DNA from: Helicobacter sp. NHP19-003
Lineage (GTDB): Bacteria; Campylobacterota; Campylobacteria; Campylobacterales; Helicobacteraceae
Direction of reading: 5' to 3'
Length of the DNA: 64,000 nt
Assembly: GCF_019703305.1 (NCBI RefSeq)
Contig: NZ_AP024814.1
Location: forward strand, 186,001-250,000
The notes beneath the pieces are model-generated. The model had not been told where the DNA came from, did no database searches, and saw only the letters and a list, made by a program, of their open reading frames with translations. The position numbers and the translations under genes are program-made. Positions 19,804-28,358 of the stretch are shown one piece after another (within the stretch, counting starts at the first letter, position 1; each line of letters begins with the position of its first letter).

Positions 19804-19809
19804 TATAAT
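19804..19809 (+). promoter_or_regulatory. -10 box for ddl
   Basis: TATAAT lies about 38 nt before the GTG start of ddl, in the 186-bp gap between prmC and ddl. No second element or operator is obvious. Confidence 0.55.
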
Positions 19810-19846
19810 GGGGCTTTTCTAGGTCGTTGTTGCAAGGATGATTTAA

Positions 19847-20890
19847 GTGGAGTATGGGCTATTGTTTGGCGGTAAAAGTTTTGAGCACGAAATCAGCATT
19901 GTGAGCGCGATCGCGCTTAAAGAGGTGTTGGGAACACAAATCAAGGCTTTTATCTTTTTAGATGGGGCGCATAAATTCTATTTGATCGAGCCAAAGGACA
20001 TGCGCTCGCAACTTTTTTCCAGTGGGCAGTATAAAAAATGCCCCGAGCTCACTTTAAAAATGCATGGTTTTTACACGCAGGGCTTGCTCGGTTCTAAAAA
20101 GACCGCCTTTGACATGCTCATCAATTTGATTCACGGGGCAGATGGTGAGGATGGCAAACTCGCTTCGCTCTTGGACTTCTTTAGCGTGAAATTCATCGGC
20201 CCTAGAGTGGAGGCAAGCGTGCTTAGTTTTAACAAACACTTCACCAAAATGCTTGCCAAAGAAAAGGGAGTTTGCACCCTGCCCTATCTTTTCTTAGAGC
20301 ACCACGACAAAAACGCCCTAAAGGCTATGGATTACCCCTTGATTGTCAAGCCCAACCGTCTGGGCAGTTCTCTTGGCATCGGGGTGATTAAAGAAGATCG
20401 CGAAGCCGCCTTTGTTTTAGACGAGGTCTTTGAGTTTGACAGCGAGGTCTTGATCGAGCCCTTTAAAGAAGGGGTGAAAGAGTACAACCTTGCCGGGTGC
20501 AAAATCCAAGAGAAGGGTGAAAGTACATTTATTTTCTCCACCATTGAAGAGCCCCAAAAGAAGGATTTTTTGAGCTTTGATCAAAAGTATTTGGACTTTG
20601 GACGCACGGCTAAGGTGGCTAAAGCCGATCTTAGCCCGGTCCTAGAGGAAAAAATGCGTGCCTTGTTTAAGGCCCTTTACGACCCGCTGTTTGTGGGAGC
20701 GATCATCCGTTGCGACTTCTTTGTGATCGACAATGAAGTCTATTTAAACGAGATCAACCCGATTCCAGGCAGCCTCGCCCATTATCTCTTTGAAGACTTC
20801 GCCCGCATCCTAGAGCATGTAGAACTGCCCAAGCCCACCCCCATCCCCATCACCTATAACTACATCAACCAAATCCAAAAAGCCAAATAA
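19847..20890 (+). CDS. ddl: D-alanine--D-alanine ligase
   Basis: Ddl joins two D-Ala residues for peptidoglycan precursors in an ATP-grasp reaction. The 347-residue protein opens with LLFGGKSFEHEISIVSA, has the ATP-grasp PLIVKPNRLGSSLGIGV near residue 165 and the metal-binding NEINPIPGS near residue 303. The start is GTG 19847 with AAGGA about eight bases upstream. It overlaps the hydrolase gene by one base, and murF, which uses its D-Ala-D-Ala product, follows two genes on, as in HP0738-HP0740. Confidence 0.96.
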   Translation: MEYGLLFGGKSFEHEISIVSAIALKEVLGTQIKAFIFLDGAHKFYLIEPKDMRSQLFSSGQYKKCPELTLKMHGFYTQGLLGSKKTAFDMLINLIHGADGEDGKLASLLDFFSVKFIGPRVEASVLSFNKHFTKMLAKEKGVCTLPYLFLEHHDKNALKAMDYPLIVKPNRLGSSLGIGVIKEDREAAFVLDEVFEFDSEVLIEPFKEGVKEYNLAGCKIQEKGESTFIFSTIEEPQKKDFLSFDQKYLDFGRTAKVAKADLSPVLEEKMRALFKALYDPLFVGAIIRCDFFVIDNEVYLNEINPIPGSLAHYLFEDFARILEHVELPKPTPIPITYNYINQIQKAK

Positions 20891-21627
20891 TGGCTAAACG
20901 GACCATCTTTTACAAGGGGTTAGATTTTGAAATCGCCTACGATTTTTGCGACAACAAGGCCCCTAAAAACCTCCTCATCTTGCATGGCTGGGGCAGCTCT
21001 AAAGAGATCATGCAACTAGCTTTTAAGCCCCATTTTAAAGCCTTTAACCACTTCTACCTAGACCTGCCCGGCTTTGGTAAAAGCCCCAATCACACCTTTT
21101 TAACCCCTCTAGATTACGCCCAAATCGTGGATGCGTTTTGCCGCTCTTTGCACATAGAGATCGACACGGCGATGGGGCACAGCTTCGGGGGCAAGGTCGC
21201 CCTGCTGTGTCAAAGCCTTTACCTTATTTTGCTCAGCAGTGCCGGCATTTTGGTGCAAAAGTCTTTAAAGACCCGCTTTAAAATCCACCTTGCCAAATGC
21301 CTAAAGACTGTGGGGCTTAAAAAAATGCTTGTCCTACTCAAAGGCAAGGACGCAGACCACTTGAACCCGGCTATGTATGAAACCTTTAAATACACGGTGC
21401 AACAGGATTTTAGCCCCGAGTTTAAAGCCTGTGCTAAAAAGACCTTGATTTTATGGGGGCAAGAGGACACAGCCACGCCCCTACACGCCGGGCAAAAAAT
21501 CGCCTCCTTGGTGCCGACCAACCACTTTGTGGTTTTAAAGGGGGATCATTACTTTTTTCTCAAGCAGGGAGCACAGGTGGAGGGGGAATATTTACAATGT
21601 TTAAAAGAGTGGGGTGAAGTATGCTAG
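20890..21627 (+). CDS. Alpha/beta hydrolase of unknown substrate
   Basis: A 245-residue cytoplasmic alpha/beta-hydrolase. The oxyanion segment LHGWGSS is near residue 33, the nucleophile elbow GHSFGGK near residue 97 supplies the Ser, and GDHYFFL near residue 222 supplies the His. It sits between ddl and murF with overlaps on both sides (1 bp and 7 bp), as HP0739 does in H. pylori, where it was labelled a 2-hydroxy-6-oxohepta-2,4-dienoate hydrolase on similarity only. The context hints at a cell-wall task, unproven. Confidence 0.85.
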   Translation: MAKRTIFYKGLDFEIAYDFCDNKAPKNLLILHGWGSSKEIMQLAFKPHFKAFNHFYLDLPGFGKSPNHTFLTPLDYAQIVDAFCRSLHIEIDTAMGHSFGGKVALLCQSLYLILLSSAGILVQKSLKTRFKIHLAKCLKTVGLKKMLVLLKGKDADHLNPAMYETFKYTVQQDFSPEFKACAKKTLILWGQEDTATPLHAGQKIASLVPTNHFVVLKGDHYFFLKQGAQVEGEYLQCLKEWGEVC

Positions 21628-23087
21628 ACACCTTAAAATGGATGGCCCTTTGGGGCTTTATTTTGAGTTTGAATTACTACTTGATCACTTTATTACAGTG
21701 GTATAATTACAGCTTTATACGGGTGCTCACCAAGCACCACAAACGCCGCTGGCACTTCACCCACGCCCTGTTGCCCTTGGCGGTTTTTGTGCTGACCCAG
21801 CTAAAAGGGTGGGATTTGGCCTTTATGGTCTTTGTGGGGGCGGTGCAGTTGCCCGCTCTGCTCATTTGGCGTGGCAATTTAGACAAGCCCCTCGTTTTCA
21901 CCCCCCGTGTGGGGCGTTTTTTTGCCCTCTTGTTGCTCTTTTTATCCACGGATGCGCTTTTAGCCCACGCTTACAACCAAAGCTTTTTTGGGATGTATCT
22001 TTTCTTGATCGTGCTCGTGCACATTGCCTACAAAGCCCTTGAGAGCTTGATCTCCAGTGGCTATGTCCGTCTCGCTAAGGACAAACTAAGGCGCATGAAA
22101 GATTTACACATCATCGCCATCACGGGCAGTTTTGGCAAAACCAGCGTGAAAAACTACCTCTACCAAATGTTGCAGGGCAAATACACCATTTACAGCTCGC
22201 TAGGCAGTGTCAACACGCTCCTAGGCTTAAGCCAAGACATCAACAACAACCTAGAAGAGAGCGCAACTCTTTACATCGCCGAAGCCGGGGCGCGCCAAAA
22301 GGGCGATATCAAGGCGATCTCTAAACTCCTAGCCCACCACTACGCCATCATCACCGAGATCGGAAACCAGCACATTGAGTATTTTAAAAACATCGAGACG
22401 ATCTACGAAACCAAAGCCGAGCTCTTGCAATCCCCCCGTTTGATCCGTGCCTTTTGCCACGAAAACAACCCCCTAGAGCCTTTTTACAGCGGGATCGAGA
22501 ATCGAATCCAGCCCTATCCCGGACAAGTGCGTGCGGTGAATGCCAATTTAGAGGGGACCAGCTTTGAGCTCTTTTTAGACAATGCGTGGATTCCCTTTGA
22601 AACCAAAATCCTAGGGGCGTTTAGCGTGGATAACATCGCCTTAGCAGTGCTGGTGGGGCGTTACTTTGAGCTTGCCACAGAGCAACTCCAGCGACTCGTG
22701 TCTAAGCTCAAACCCGTGCCCCACCGCCTACACCCCTTGCATTTAAACGACAAGTTCATCATTGACGATGGCTTCAATGGCAATTTAAAGGGCATGCTAG
22801 AGAGCGTGCGTTTGGCGAGCTTATACCCCGGGCGTAAGGTGATCGTGACGCCCGGTCTCGTGGAAAGCGATGAGGAATCCAACATCGCTCTAGCCCAAGC
22901 CATTGAAGAGGTGTTTGACATTGTGGTGGTGACAGGCGAGCTCAACGCCGAGCTTTTCACACAACATCTAGAACGCCCTCAAAAGGTGTTTTTACAAGAC
23001 AAGAGCCAGTTAGAGCAGGTGTTGCAAACGATCACCTTTGCCAAAGATTTGATCCTCTTTGCCAACGATGCACCTAACTACATTTAA
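21621..23087 (+). CDS. murF: UDP-N-acetylmuramoyl-tripeptide--D-alanyl-D-alanine ligase with membrane N-terminus
   Basis: MurF adds D-Ala-D-Ala to the UDP-MurNAc tripeptide. The 488-residue protein differs from the E. coli type: the first about 140 residues contain several membrane helices (near 8-22, 50-75, 95-130), as in other Helicobacter MurF proteins. The Mur ligase core follows with the P-loop ITGSFGKTSVKNYL near residue 167, EAGARQKGDI near residue 220 and the C-terminal IDDGFNGN. It overlaps the hydrolase by 7 bp. Membrane anchoring may place it next to MraY; that is inference. Confidence 0.93.
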   Translation: MLDTLKWMALWGFILSLNYYLITLLQWYNYSFIRVLTKHHKRRWHFTHALLPLAVFVLTQLKGWDLAFMVFVGAVQLPALLIWRGNLDKPLVFTPRVGRFFALLLLFLSTDALLAHAYNQSFFGMYLFLIVLVHIAYKALESLISSGYVRLAKDKLRRMKDLHIIAITGSFGKTSVKNYLYQMLQGKYTIYSSLGSVNTLLGLSQDINNNLEESATLYIAEAGARQKGDIKAISKLLAHHYAIITEIGNQHIEYFKNIETIYETKAELLQSPRLIRAFCHENNPLEPFYSGIENRIQPYPGQVRAVNANLEGTSFELFLDNAWIPFETKILGAFSVDNIALAVLVGRYFELATEQLQRLVSKLKPVPHRLHPLHLNDKFIIDDGFNGNLKGMLESVRLASLYPGRKVIVTPGLVESDEESNIALAQAIEEVFDIVVVTGELNAELFTQHLERPQKVFLQDKSQLEQVLQTITFAKDLILFANDAPNYI

Positions 23088-23096
23088 GGAGGTGTG

Positions 23097-23589
23097 ATGG
23101 ACCATTTATATGCCCCGTGGCGCAGCCCCTACTTGACGGGTGAAAACGCACCGGGTTGTGTCTTTTGCGCCATTAGCCAAAATGCCAAGGACGACATAAA
23201 AAACCATGTGCTCTTTAGAGATGCACACTGCTTTGCGGTGATGAACCGCTACCCCTACACCCCCGGGCATTTCATGCTCATCCCCCACGCCCACCAAGAC
23301 AGCCCAGAGGGTCTAGGGCTAGAGCTGTGGTTGCACCTACAAAAACGCCTGTATGAGGGGGTGCAATTACTTTATGCCTTTGGGGCGCAGGGGGTGAATT
23401 TGGGCTTTAACATCAAAGAGGCGGGGGGCGGGCATCGCACCCCACTTGCACGGGCATTTAGTCCCCCGTTTTAACAAAGACACGAATTTCATGACCACCA
23501 CCGCCCAAACCCGCGTTTATGGGGTGGATTTTGAGGCGATTTACACCACGCTGAAAGCCAAAGCGGCGGATCACTTTACAGGAGTTTAA
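23097..23589 (+). pseudogene. HIT-family nucleotide hydrolase, frameshifted in a G run
   Basis: HIT proteins hydrolyse nucleoside phosphoramidates or dinucleoside polyphosphates. The ATG at 23097 has AAGGAGG upstream. The first frame gives the N-terminal half (DHLYAPWRSPYL, CVFCAI) and ends early at 23474. After the G6 run at 23423-23428 the next frame carries the missing catalytic triad PHLHGHLVPRF (HxHxH) and runs to a TAA at 23587-23589, right before prs. One G fewer would give an intact protein of about 163 residues like HP0741. It may be a true null allele, slippage, or a sequencing error. Confidence 0.85.
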
Positions 23590-24528
23590 ATGAAAACGCG
23601 CAGTTTTAAAATCTTTAGTGGGAGTGCGCACCCGAGTTTTAGCAAGGAAGTGGCAAGGCATTTAAATGTGGGCTTGTCTAAGGCCATCTTGGGGCATTTT
23701 AGCGATGGGGAAATCAATGTGCAGATCAACGAGTCGGTGCGGGGGCGCGATGTGTGCATCGTCCAGCCCACTTGCGCCCCGGTGAACGATAACTTGATGG
23801 AACTTTTGATCATGGTGGACGCGCTCAAGCGCAGCAGTGCAAGCTCGATCACCGCCGTGATCCCCTACTTTGGCTATGCTAGGCAGGACCGCAAAGCCGC
23901 CCCTAGAGTACCCATCAGTGCAAAGCTTGTGGCGGATTTAATGCAGACCGTGCAGATCGATCGCATCATCACGATGGACCTGCACGCCGGACAAATACAA
24001 GGATTTTTTAACATTCCGGTAGACAATCTCTATGGCTCGATTGTCTTTAAAGATTACATTTTATCTAGGGCGTTTAAAAACCACATCATCGCCAGCCCCG
24101 ACATTGGGGGCGTTTCTCGGGCGAGGTATTTTGCCAGCCAAATGGGAGGGCTAGACTTAGTCATTGTGGATAAACGCCGTGAGCGGGCAAACGAGGCGGA
24201 GGTGATGAACATCATCGGGGATGTCAACAAGCGTGATGTGATCTTGATCGATGACATGATTGACACTGCCGGGACTATTTGCAAAGCGGCGGCGATGCTC
24301 AAGGCGAGGGGGGCGCACTCGGTGATGGCGATCGGCACGCATGCGGTGCTCAGTGGCAACGCCATTAAACGCATCCAAGAGAGTGCGCTTGATGAGGTCG
24401 TGGTGACAAACTCGATCCCCCACAAGGGCAAGCACGCCAAGATCACCACCTTGAGCGTGGCGCCCTTGTTTGCTGAAGTGATCCGCAGGATTTACCACAA
24501 CGAGAGCGTACATTCGCTCTTTGTCTAA
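23590..24528 (+). CDS. prs: Ribose-phosphate pyrophosphokinase
   Basis: Prs makes PRPP from ribose 5-phosphate and ATP for purine, pyrimidine and NAD synthesis. The 312-residue protein shows the ATP site YFGYARQDRK near residue 97, the metal/ATP His loop MDLHAGQIQGFF near residue 130, the flexible DIGGVSRARY near residue 172 and the PRPP loop LIDDMIDTAGT near residue 220. The ATG directly follows the HIT stop. It corresponds to HP0742. Confidence 0.97.
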   Translation: MKTRSFKIFSGSAHPSFSKEVARHLNVGLSKAILGHFSDGEINVQINESVRGRDVCIVQPTCAPVNDNLMELLIMVDALKRSSASSITAVIPYFGYARQDRKAAPRVPISAKLVADLMQTVQIDRIITMDLHAGQIQGFFNIPVDNLYGSIVFKDYILSRAFKNHIIASPDIGGVSRARYFASQMGGLDLVIVDKRRERANEAEVMNIIGDVNKRDVILIDDMIDTAGTICKAAAMLKARGAHSVMAIGTHAVLSGNAIKRIQESALDEVVVTNSIPHKGKHAKITTLSVAPLFAEVIRRIYHNESVHSLFV

Positions 24529-24540
24529 AAAGGAGTTCGT

Positions 24541-25746
24541 ATGGCTGATGTAGTTGTGGGGGTGCAGTGGGGCGATGAGGGCAAGGGCAAGCTAGTCGAC
24601 AGGCTGGCCCCCAATTACGATTTTGTGGTGCGTTTTCAAGGCGGGCACAACGCCGGGCACACGATCGTGGCCAAGGGCAAGACCCACGCCCTGCACTTGA
24701 TCCCCTCGGGTGTGTTGTATCCGCAGTGTCAAAATGTGATCGGCAATGGTGTGGTGGTGGCTTTGGATGCTTTGGTGCAGGAAATGCAGCCTTTTGGGGA
24801 TTTAAAGGGGCGGTTGTTTGTGAGCGATCGGGCGCATTTGATCTTGCCCCACCACCCCATGCAAGATGTACACACCGAGAGTACACAAAGCGCGATCGGC
24901 ACAACCAAGAAGGGCATAGGCCCCGCTTATCAAGACAAGGTCGGACGAGTGGGGCTTAGAGTGGGGGATTTAAGAGAGCCTAAACTCTTAAAAGACAAGC
25001 TCGCCCACAACTTGAGTGCACATGCCAACACCCCAGACCTACCCACACTCAACGCCCTTGAGGACTATTTAAACACCTACGCCCCCTTGATTTTACCCTA
25101 CACCACGGACACCACAGCCCTTTTATGGGAGGCACTAGATCACGGGCAAAAAATCCTACTAGAGGGCGCACAGGGGAGCATGCTCGATGTGGACTTTGGC
25201 ACTTACCCCTTTGTTACCAGCTCCACCACTATCGCGGCGGGGGCGTGCAGTGGGAGTGGCCTTAGCGTCAAGGACATTGATAAAATCATCGGGGTGGCTA
25301 AGGCGTATTGCACCCGCGTGGGCTTAGGGCCCTTCCCCACTGAGGATTTAGGACAAGTGGGGGCGTATTTAAGAGAAAAGGGGCATGAATACGGCACAAC
25401 CACAAACAGGGCTAGGCGGTGTGGGTATTTTGACGCAGCTGCAGTGCGTTATGCTTGCCGTTTAAATGGGTGCAGTGAGGTTGCCTTGATGAAACTCGAT
25501 GTCTTGGATGGCTTGAAGGAAATTTTGGTGGGTGTGGGCTATGAAAACGCGAGCCCCAGCCTAGAGGAGGCAAAGCCCATTTACAAGCGTTTTAAAGGCT
25601 GGAAAAACAGCGCGGGGGTGAGCGATTTTAATGCTCTGCCCAAAGAGGCGCAAGAATACATACTTGCCTTGCAAGAGCTTATCGGGGTGAAGATCAGCGC
25701 TGTGTCTACCAGCCCCCAAAGAGAAAACATGGTGTTGTTGCCATGA
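24541..25746 (+). CDS. purA: Adenylosuccinate synthetase
   Basis: PurA condenses IMP and aspartate using GTP, the first step from IMP to AMP. The 401-residue protein has the P-loop-like VQWGDEGKGKLVDRL at the N-terminus, GGHNAGHTIV near residue 38, KKGIGPAYQDK near residue 122 and TTTNRARRCGYFD near residue 282. AAAAAGGAG precedes the ATG and it lies 12 bp behind prs. The end overlaps the next gene by 4 bp, an order also found as HP0255-HP0256. Confidence 0.97.
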   Translation: MADVVVGVQWGDEGKGKLVDRLAPNYDFVVRFQGGHNAGHTIVAKGKTHALHLIPSGVLYPQCQNVIGNGVVVALDALVQEMQPFGDLKGRLFVSDRAHLILPHHPMQDVHTESTQSAIGTTKKGIGPAYQDKVGRVGLRVGDLREPKLLKDKLAHNLSAHANTPDLPTLNALEDYLNTYAPLILPYTTDTTALLWEALDHGQKILLEGAQGSMLDVDFGTYPFVTSSTTIAAGACSGSGLSVKDIDKIIGVAKAYCTRVGLGPFPTEDLGQVGAYLREKGHEYGTTTNRARRCGYFDAAAVRYACRLNGCSEVALMKLDVLDGLKEILVGVGYENASPSLEEAKPIYKRFKGWKNSAGVSDFNALPKEAQEYILALQELIGVKISAVSTSPQRENMVLLP

Positions 25747-26177
25747 ACTTAAAAACCTTTAAAGCTTTGGTGCGTGTCAAAAAGCAAGCCATGCAACGCT
25801 GTGAGGCAGACATTGCAAGCAACCTTGCCAAAATCCACGCCAAATACGAGGAGCAACAAGGTTTGGTGAGTGATCTAAACACCCTAAGCGTGCCCACCCA
25901 AGCCAACATGGCGGCGTTTTCCCAGTGCAACAGCCTCAAAAAGAACTACCTATATGCCATAGACCAAGTGGGGCTAGAGATTAGCGAACTTAAGGCCATA
26001 GACACCCACTTAAAAGAGCTGTATAAAAATGCGTGCATTGAATACGAGAAGTTGCAGTATTTATACACCTTAGAACTCCGTAAAATGGCACAAAAGCTTG
26101 AAAAAGAAGAGGCAAAACAAATGGATGCGATCGGGGCTGAAGTCTTTTATCAAAAACAAAAGGCACGCCGTGCGTAG
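25743..26177 (+). CDS. FliJ-like flagellar protein (HP0256 type)
   Basis: This 144-residue, almost fully alpha-helical coiled-coil protein matches the HP0256 position and character; HP0256 has been described as a FliJ-like protein that affects H. pylori motility and surface properties. FliJ-type proteins act at the flagellar export ATPase. No catalytic motif is visible. The ATG overlaps the purA stop (ATGA). The end overlaps the MotE-like gene by 8 bp, so the pair forms a flagellar module in a purine operon. Confidence 0.75.
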   Translation: MNLKTFKALVRVKKQAMQRCEADIASNLAKIHAKYEEQQGLVSDLNTLSVPTQANMAAFSQCNSLKKNYLYAIDQVGLEISELKAIDTHLKELYKNACIEYEKLQYLYTLELRKMAQKLEKEEAKQMDAIGAEVFYQKQKARRA

Positions 26178-26862
26178 GCTAGGACTTTTTATGATCTGTG
26201 CAGGGTTGCTCTTTGGCGACACCAGCCAGGACACCAGCCACATCCAAAGCAATGGGGCAAATCCGCCCGAGCCCTTCCCTAGTCTAAAAACTCCAAAGGG
26301 TGCAGACCCTTCGTCTAAGCAGTTTTTGCAGTGCAATGCGATTTTTGAATCCCGCAAGGCAGAGATCAATAACCAGCTACAAGTCTTGCAAGAGCGGGCA
26401 CTGACCTTACAAAATTTACAAGAACAAACCCAAAGCCTTTTAGATCAGCGCAACGCCAAAGTGGCCAAGCGAGAGGAGGCGCTAGAAGCGCGCTTGAAGG
26501 AATTTGAGGCAAAGCAAAAGGCGTTTAAGGACTTGCAGGCACAAAAGGAAAAAGATCTAAAAAAATTGGTTGCACAAAATGAAGAACTTTTAAAAGAGAT
26601 CAAAGAGGCGAGCAGCTCTAAGGTCGCCACGACCTATGCCAAAATGAAAGACTCCAAAGCCGCCCCCATTTTGCAAGACATGCCCATCGATCAAGCCGCC
26701 ACGATTTTATCCAAACTTGAAGCAAAGGACATGGGTAAAATTCTGGCCAAAATGGACCCGCAAAAAGCAGCCAACTTGACCGAAATGTTGCAAAAAGGAC
26801 CGCCATTTAAAGCACCGCCCCCGCCGCCCCCGCCGCCTAAACCAAAAGATGAGGATGAATGA
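26170..26862 (+). CDS. MotE/MgtE-N-like exported coiled-coil protein
   Basis: An exported protein of about 230 residues. A hydrophobic stretch (LGLFMICAGLLFG) forms the signal, then a Gln/Lys/Glu-rich coiled coil spans about residues 60-150. A MgtE-N/MotE-type helical repeat follows (ILSKLEAKDMGKILAKMDPQ), and the tail has eight consecutive prolines before KPKDEDE. MotE-like proteins assist the flagellar stator in some bacteria, and the FliJ-like neighbour fits motility. The frame stays open to 26098. GTG 26170 at the end of the FliJ-like gene is the likely start, with ATG 26191 as alternative. It corresponds to HP0257. Confidence 0.7.
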   Translation: MRRLGLFMICAGLLFGDTSQDTSHIQSNGANPPEPFPSLKTPKGADPSSKQFLQCNAIFESRKAEINNQLQVLQERALTLQNLQEQTQSLLDQRNAKVAKREEALEARLKEFEAKQKAFKDLQAQKEKDLKKLVAQNEELLKEIKEASSSKVATTYAKMKDSKAAPILQDMPIDQAATILSKLEAKDMGKILAKMDPQKAANLTEMLQKGPPFKAPPPPPPPPKPKDEDE

Positions 26863-27900
26863 ATGAAAATAGCTGTTTTGATGAGTGGGGGCGTTGATAG
26901 CTCTTATAGTGCCTATCTCTTAAAAGAGGCTGGGCATGAACTTTTAGGGGTGTATTTAAAATTACACGGCAAAGAGGAAAAACATGCCCAATACATTAAA
27001 AATTGTGAGGCTGTCGCGGAGTTTTTAAATATCCCCTTTGAGGTCGTGGATTTTCAAGAGGCGTTTAAAGAGAAGGTGTATCAAGCTTTCATAGATGCCT
27101 ATAAAAGCGGGCAAACCCCAAACCCTTGCGCTCTGTGTAACCCCTTGATGAAATTTGGGCTAGGGCTAGACTTTGCCCTAAGTAGGGGCTGTGAGAAAAT
27201 CGCCACGGGGCATTATGCCCGTTTAGAGCAGGTGCAAGGGGTGCTAAGGATTAGAGAGGCCGCGGATTTGAGCAAGGATCAAAGCTATTTTTTATACGCC
27301 CTGCCCCAAAGGGCGATAGACGCGCTCGTTTTTCCGCTAGGGGATTTGTCCAAAAGTGAGATCAAGCCCAAAGCTCTAGAAGCGATGCCCTTTTTAGGGG
27401 ATTTGCAAAGTTATAAAGAGTCGCAAGAAATTTGCTTTGTGGAAAAATCTTATATAGACACGCTCAAAGAACATTTAAAAGTGGATTGTGAGGGCGTGGT
27501 TAGGGATTTGGGCGGGCAGGTGGTCGGCACGCACAAGGGCTACATGCACTACACCATCGGCAAGCGCAAAGGCTTTAGCTTGAAAGGCGCACACACCCCG
27601 CATTTTGTCGTAGGCATTGACGCAAGCAAAAACGAGATCATTGTGGGCAAAAAGCAAGATTTGGCGGTCTTTAAAGTAGAGGCGCAAAACAAATCCTTGC
27701 CCAAAACCTTCAAAGAGGGGATATATTTGGTGAAAGTGCGCTACCGAAGCACCCCCACTAAAGCTAAGGTACACCTAGAAGGCGACACCATCAAAGCCAC
27801 TTTTACAGAGCCTGTCTATGGAGTCGCCCTAGGGCAAGCCCTAGCAGTCTATGAAAAAGATTGCGTGCTAGGTGGAGGGATCATCACCAAGAGCGCCTAA
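26863..27900 (+). CDS. mnmA: tRNA-specific 2-thiouridylase MnmA
   Basis: MnmA places sulfur on U34 of Lys, Glu and Gln tRNAs. The 345-residue protein has the PP-loop [14 protein letters not shown], the first catalytic Cys in NPCALCN near residue 87, the second in SQEICFVE near residue 190, and the C-terminal beta-barrel domain. The start follows one base after the MotE-like stop. The end overlaps the convergent small gene by 4 bp. It corresponds to HP1335. Confidence 0.96.
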   Translation: MKIAVLMSGGVDSSYSAYLLKEAGHELLGVYLKLHGKEEKHAQYIKNCEAVAEFLNIPFEVVDFQEAFKEKVYQAFIDAYKSGQTPNPCALCNPLMKFGLGLDFALSRGCEKIATGHYARLEQVQGVLRIREAADLSKDQSYFLYALPQRAIDALVFPLGDLSKSEIKPKALEAMPFLGDLQSYKESQEICFVEKSYIDTLKEHLKVDCEGVVRDLGGQVVGTHKGYMHYTIGKRKGFSLKGAHTPHFVVGIDASKNEIIVGKKQDLAVFKVEAQNKSLPKTFKEGIYLVKVRYRSTPTKAKVHLEGDTIKATFTEPVYGVALGQALAVYEKDCVLGGGIITKSA

Positions 27901-28250
27901 AAGCGCCAATGGAAACTGACATGGTAATCACTCTGCAACTCCGTAGAGGCGTTGCTGATGGGGAAGTAAATATTGACATGCTTTTGGCACTTACCCACAA
28001 ACCCATCGTACTGCCCGGAGCGGATGTCTAAAGCCTTAAAGTTGACTAAACGCTTGAGGGCTTGCTCGGTCGCTAAAAGCGCCTCTTGCACCGCCCGCTT
28101 TTCTAAAAGCTGTTGCCTTCGTTTTGCATTTGCCAACGCCTTGACGCTCAACACAGTTAATTTCACGGGGTGTAAAGGTGCTCGCCGCCCCTCAGCATAC
28201 CCCACTTCTACATATGCACCCAAACGGCTTAAGAAAGCCAAACAAATCAA
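27897..28250 (-). CDS. Small conserved hypothetical, start probably displaced by a G-run indel
   Basis: I do not recognise a family. The visible frame gives about 117 residues with a hydrophobic start, then a charged Ala/Leu-rich helix and an aromatic C-terminus (VSFHWRF). The only in-frame start is TTG at 28250 without a ribosome binding site. Fifteen bases upstream lies a perfect AAGGAG with an ATG (28267-28265) five bases later, out of frame by one base in a G4 run. One more G would fuse it in frame and add a signal-like [14 protein letters not shown]. Its place behind mnmA fits HP1334. Confidence 0.6.
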   Translation of the reverse strand: MICLAFLSRLGAYVEVGYAEGRRAPLHPVKLTVLSVKALANAKRRQQLLEKRAVQEALLATEQALKRLVNFKALDIRSGQYDGFVGKCQKHVNIYFPISNASTELQSDYHVSFHWRF

Positions 28251-28358
28251 TGGCTTAAATACCCCATCAAAACTCCTTATGGTAAAATAAAAGTGGCCTG
28301 CATTCTAGCATGGCAAATCTTAGAATTTTGTGAAAACGGTTGCTAAAATGACAAGATT

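Noticed and set aside
19792-19875. A 27-codon leader peptide before ddl (starts ATGAGATTTGGG)
   Set aside because: It has no ribosome binding site, contains the promoter -10 box within its start region and overlaps ddl out of frame.
26815-26840. CCGCCCC repeats at the motE-like 3' end as a phase-variable microsatellite
   Set aside because: The units are irregular and code for an in-frame proline run; slippage of three-base units would keep the frame.
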